Positions 63,735 through 64,000 of a stretch of DNA of 64,000 nucleotides are shown here, piece by piece. The DNA is from Pseudomonas sp. LB-090624 (GTDB lineage: Bacteria > Pseudomonadota > Gammaproteobacteria > Pseudomonadales > Pseudomonadaceae): the NCBI RefSeq assembly GCF_003205205.1, contig NZ_QJRL01000004.1:186001-250000 (forward strand). Reading direction: 5' to 3'. The position numbers and the translations under genes are program-made. The stretch's first letter is position 1. Each line of letters opens with the position of its first letter. Below the pieces are notes generated by a model. The model was not told the origin of the DNA and searched no databases. It worked only from the letters and a program-made list of their open reading frames with translations.

Positions 63735-63974
63735 TCAGGCCTTGCGCAGCCAGTAGGTATAGGTACCGGCCTCGGCCGTTTCCTGCAGCAGGGTATGACC
63801 GGCCAACTGCGCGAAAGTGCGGAAGTCGCGCTGCGAACCGGCATCGGTGGCGATAACCTTGAGCACCGCGCCACTGGCCAGCCGATTGAGTTCCATCTTG
63901 GCCTTGAGCAGCGGCAAAGGGCAGTTCAGCCCGCTGGCGTCCAGTTCGGCGTCGCAGGTCAGGGTGTCACTCAT
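63735..63974 (-). CDS. tusA: TusA-family sulfurtransferase
   Basis: A 79-residue protein with the CPxP active site, Cys18 in NCPLPLLKAK, which carries persulfide sulfur for tRNA thiolation and related pathways. The beta-alpha fold pattern and the C-terminal GTYTYWLRK are typical. A GGAG site (CTGGAGAC) precedes ATG. First gene of a two-gene unit with the permease, at the window's right edge. Confidence 0.92.
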   Translation of the reverse strand: MSDTLTCDAELDASGLNCPLPLLKAKMELNRLASGAVLKVIATDAGSQRDFRTFAQLAGHTLLQETAEAGTYTYWLRKA

Positions 63975-64000
63975 CGCAGGGTCTCCAGAGGCGTTGCCAG

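Overview
This window reads as a chromosomal segment of a Pseudomonas putida-group bacterium. Genes are GC-rich and densely packed, and hairpins built on a TTCGCGGG core, the REP type of this group, sit at many gene ends. Several proteins are close to what I remember from P. putida: a 363-residue XenA, the hydroxyproline cluster beside it, a malate:quinone oxidoreductase, and a purC-bamC-dapA-gcvR-bcp block. That match is from memory, not a search.

Layout. 0-5.9 kb: the end of a LysR regulator, three small minus-strand genes, oligopeptidase B, an HNH protein (YajD) and a SPOUT RNA methylase. 6.0-12.2 kb: a one-direction catabolic cluster (aldehyde dehydrogenase, DHDPS-family lyase, MFS importer, FAD amine oxidase) with a GntR-FCD regulator and a likely operator upstream; the substrate is unknown. 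12.4-21.8 kb: housekeeping and envelope genes, including RNase D, a phosphoethanolamine transferase, and a PLP sulfur enzyme divergent from an Lrp regulator. 21.8-27.2 kb: a YdeP/FdhF-type molybdoenzyme with MoaA and MoaB paralogues, separated by a 75-bp near-perfect inverted repeat. 27.3-36.8 kb: a LysR regulator, an unknown membrane protein, and the complete trans-4-hydroxy-L-proline pathway under an AraC/PAS regulator. 36.8-44.8 kb: XenA with a divergent ArsR regulator sharing an 18-bp palindrome, Mqo, a FecI-FecR-FecA iron signalling unit and a YhfL lipoprotein. 45.1-49.1 kb: a three-gene operon of unknown envelope proteins. 49.4-51.0 kb: small Pseudomonas-type genes, a repeated upstream element and an orphan HigA-type antitoxin.

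51.13-57.62 kb is a genomic island of about 6.5 kb. A 28-bp direct copy of the 3' end of tRNA-Ser(CGA) bounds it on the far side, and the intact tRNA bounds it on the near side. It is visibly AT-richer. It carries a 721-residue CHAT-domain (caspase-like) protein, a 473-residue SEFIR/TIR-domain protein, a small cysteine-containing protein, a truncated HTH gene and a frameshifted phage tape-measure remnant. No integrase is visible. CHAT and SEFIR/TIR domains are both used in bacterial anti-phage immunity, so this island is the best candidate for an undescribed system.

57.8-64 kb returns to core genome: purC, a metallo-beta-lactamase-fold protein, bamC, dapA, gcvR, bcp, a PerM/AI-2E family permease and TusA.
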